Source: JBJXGC01 sp046154545
Lineage (GTDB): Bacteria > Chloroflexota > Dehalococcoidia > Tepidiformales > Tepidiformaceae
DNA length: 12,902 nucleotides
Assembly: GCA_046154545.1 (NCBI GenBank)
Contig: JBJXGC010000066.1
Location: forward strand, 1 to 12,902
Direction of reading: 5' to 3'
Part shown: piece by piece, positions 12,364 through 12,902 of the stretch
Position numbering within the stretch: position 1 is the stretch's first letter
Layout of the letters: every line of letters begins with the position of its first letter
Translations under genes and position numbers: made by a program
Notes under the pieces: generated by a model
What the model was told of the DNA's origin: nothing
The model's database searches: none
What the model saw: the letters and a program-made list of their open reading frames with translations, nothing else

Positions 12364-12902
12364 ATGGCACAGACCGCCACCAGAGAGATGCGACCCGATG
12401 GGAAGGTACGCCTGCCCCCGGGCCAGCGGCTGACCGACGGCTGGCCCGTACTCCACTACGGCAGCATCCCCCGCATCGACCTCGCGAACTGGAAGCTCCA
12501 GGTCTGGGGTGAAGTCGAAGAAGAGAAGTCCTTCACCTGGGAGGAGTTCAACGCCCTCGGCCAGTCCAGTGAGAAGAACGACATCCACTGCGTGACGACA
12601 TGGAGCAAGTACGACAACGAGTGGCAGGGCGTGCCCTTCTCCGCCTTCCTCGACGCGATCAAACTCAAGCCGACCGCGAAATACGCCATGATCCAGAGCT
12701 ACGGTGGGTACACCACGAACGTGCCCGTCGCCGACCTCATGCAGGCCCAGGTCATGTTCGCCCACAGCCACAGCGGCCAGGAGCTGTCGAAAGAGCACGG
12801 CTGGCCGATGCGCCTCGTCGTCCCCCACCTCTACTTCTGGAAGAGCGCGAAGTGGATCGGCGGCATCCAGTTCATCCCCCAGGACAGGCCCGGTTTCTGG
12901 GA
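12364..12902 (+). CDS. Sulfite-oxidase-like molybdopterin oxidoreductase (partial, 3' end off window)
   Basis: Molybdopterin-cofactor domain protein of the short, stand-alone sulfite-oxidase-like family. 179 full codons are visible and about 15-25 C-terminal residues should lie beyond the edge. It opens with LPPGQRLTDGWPVLHYG (17-33), typical of this family. DIHCVTTWSK (73-82) contains C76, the expected molybdenum ligand. GGYTTNVPVADL and the terminal PHLYFWKSAKWIGGIQFI and DRPGFW complete the signature. No Tat or Sec signal is present, so it is likely cytoplasmic, unlike YedY/MsrP or periplasmic sulfite dehydrogenases; no heme domain is fused. The substrate and electron partner are unknown, and oxidation of sulfite itself is not shown. 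ATG 12364 has AGGAG at proper spacing. It is divergent from lspA (130-bp gap). Confidence 0.92.
   Translation, partial: MAQTATREMRPDGKVRLPPGQRLTDGWPVLHYGSIPRIDLANWKLQVWGEVEEEKSFTWEEFNALGQSSEKNDIHCVTTWSKYDNEWQGVPFSAFLDAIKLKPTAKYAMIQSYGGYTTNVPVADLMQAQVMFAHSHSGQELSKEHGWPMRLVVPHLYFWKSAKWIGGIQFIPQDRPGFW

Noticed and set aside
1..12902. CRISPR arrays, insertion sequences or prophage genes
   Set aside because: No regularly spaced direct repeats, transposase or phage-structural motifs were seen on either strand.

Overview
The window is GC-rich (roughly 65%) bacterial chromosome with tightly packed genes, several TTG/GTG starts, and Shine-Dalgarno-led genes mixed with apparently leaderless ones. The gene set (a NuoE/NuoF-type NADH-oxidising pair, a luciferase-like flavin monooxygenase, SDR and CHK-type kinase genes, a sulfite-oxidase-like molybdoenzyme, and an lspA-rluA-gltX operon) fits a Chloroflexota lineage of the Dehalococcoidia/SAR202 kind best. 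That placement is an inference from gene content; a GC-rich actinobacterium-like lineage is not excluded.

Left part (1-4956). Reading leftward are (i) a nuoE-like/nuoF-like pair joined by an ATGA overlap and preceded by a recognisable promoter, with the nuoF-like gene running off the left edge, and (ii) an independent two-gene unit, alpha/beta-hydrolase-fold protein followed by LLM-class flavin oxidoreductase. The nuoF-like protein has lost all four Cys ligands in its N-terminal thioredoxin-like domain and carries a half-degenerate ferredoxin domain at its C terminus. The hydrolase-fold protein has Gly where the nucleophilic Ser should be.

Middle (4957-8596). A CHK/aminoglycoside-phosphotransferase-like kinase is divergent from the hydrolase/LLM unit across a 277-bp region that contains a perfect 10+10 bp inverted repeat. 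It converges on an SDR oxidoreductase, which is in turn divergent from a cytoplasmic class-C-beta-lactamase-fold serine hydrolase. Together these look like small-molecule catabolism or modification genes of unknown substrate.

Right part (8597-12902). A tRNA-Gln(CUG) gene and a type II toxin-antitoxin pair are transcribed away from one shared intergenic region; the antitoxin mRNA is predicted to be leaderless. The toxin converges with gltX, the last gene of an lspA-rluA-gltX operon (lipoprotein signal peptidase, pseudouridine synthase, glutamyl-tRNA synthetase) read leftward. Divergent from lspA is a cytoplasmic sulfite-oxidase-like molybdopterin protein cut by the right edge. The two divergent promoters there share the identical 9-mer TGCTACGCT.

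I saw no insertion sequence, CRISPR array, prophage or rRNA. The most unusual points are the cofactor-ligand losses in the NuoF-like protein, the nucleophile loss in the hydrolase next to a flavin monooxygenase, and the candidate operator between that unit and the kinase.
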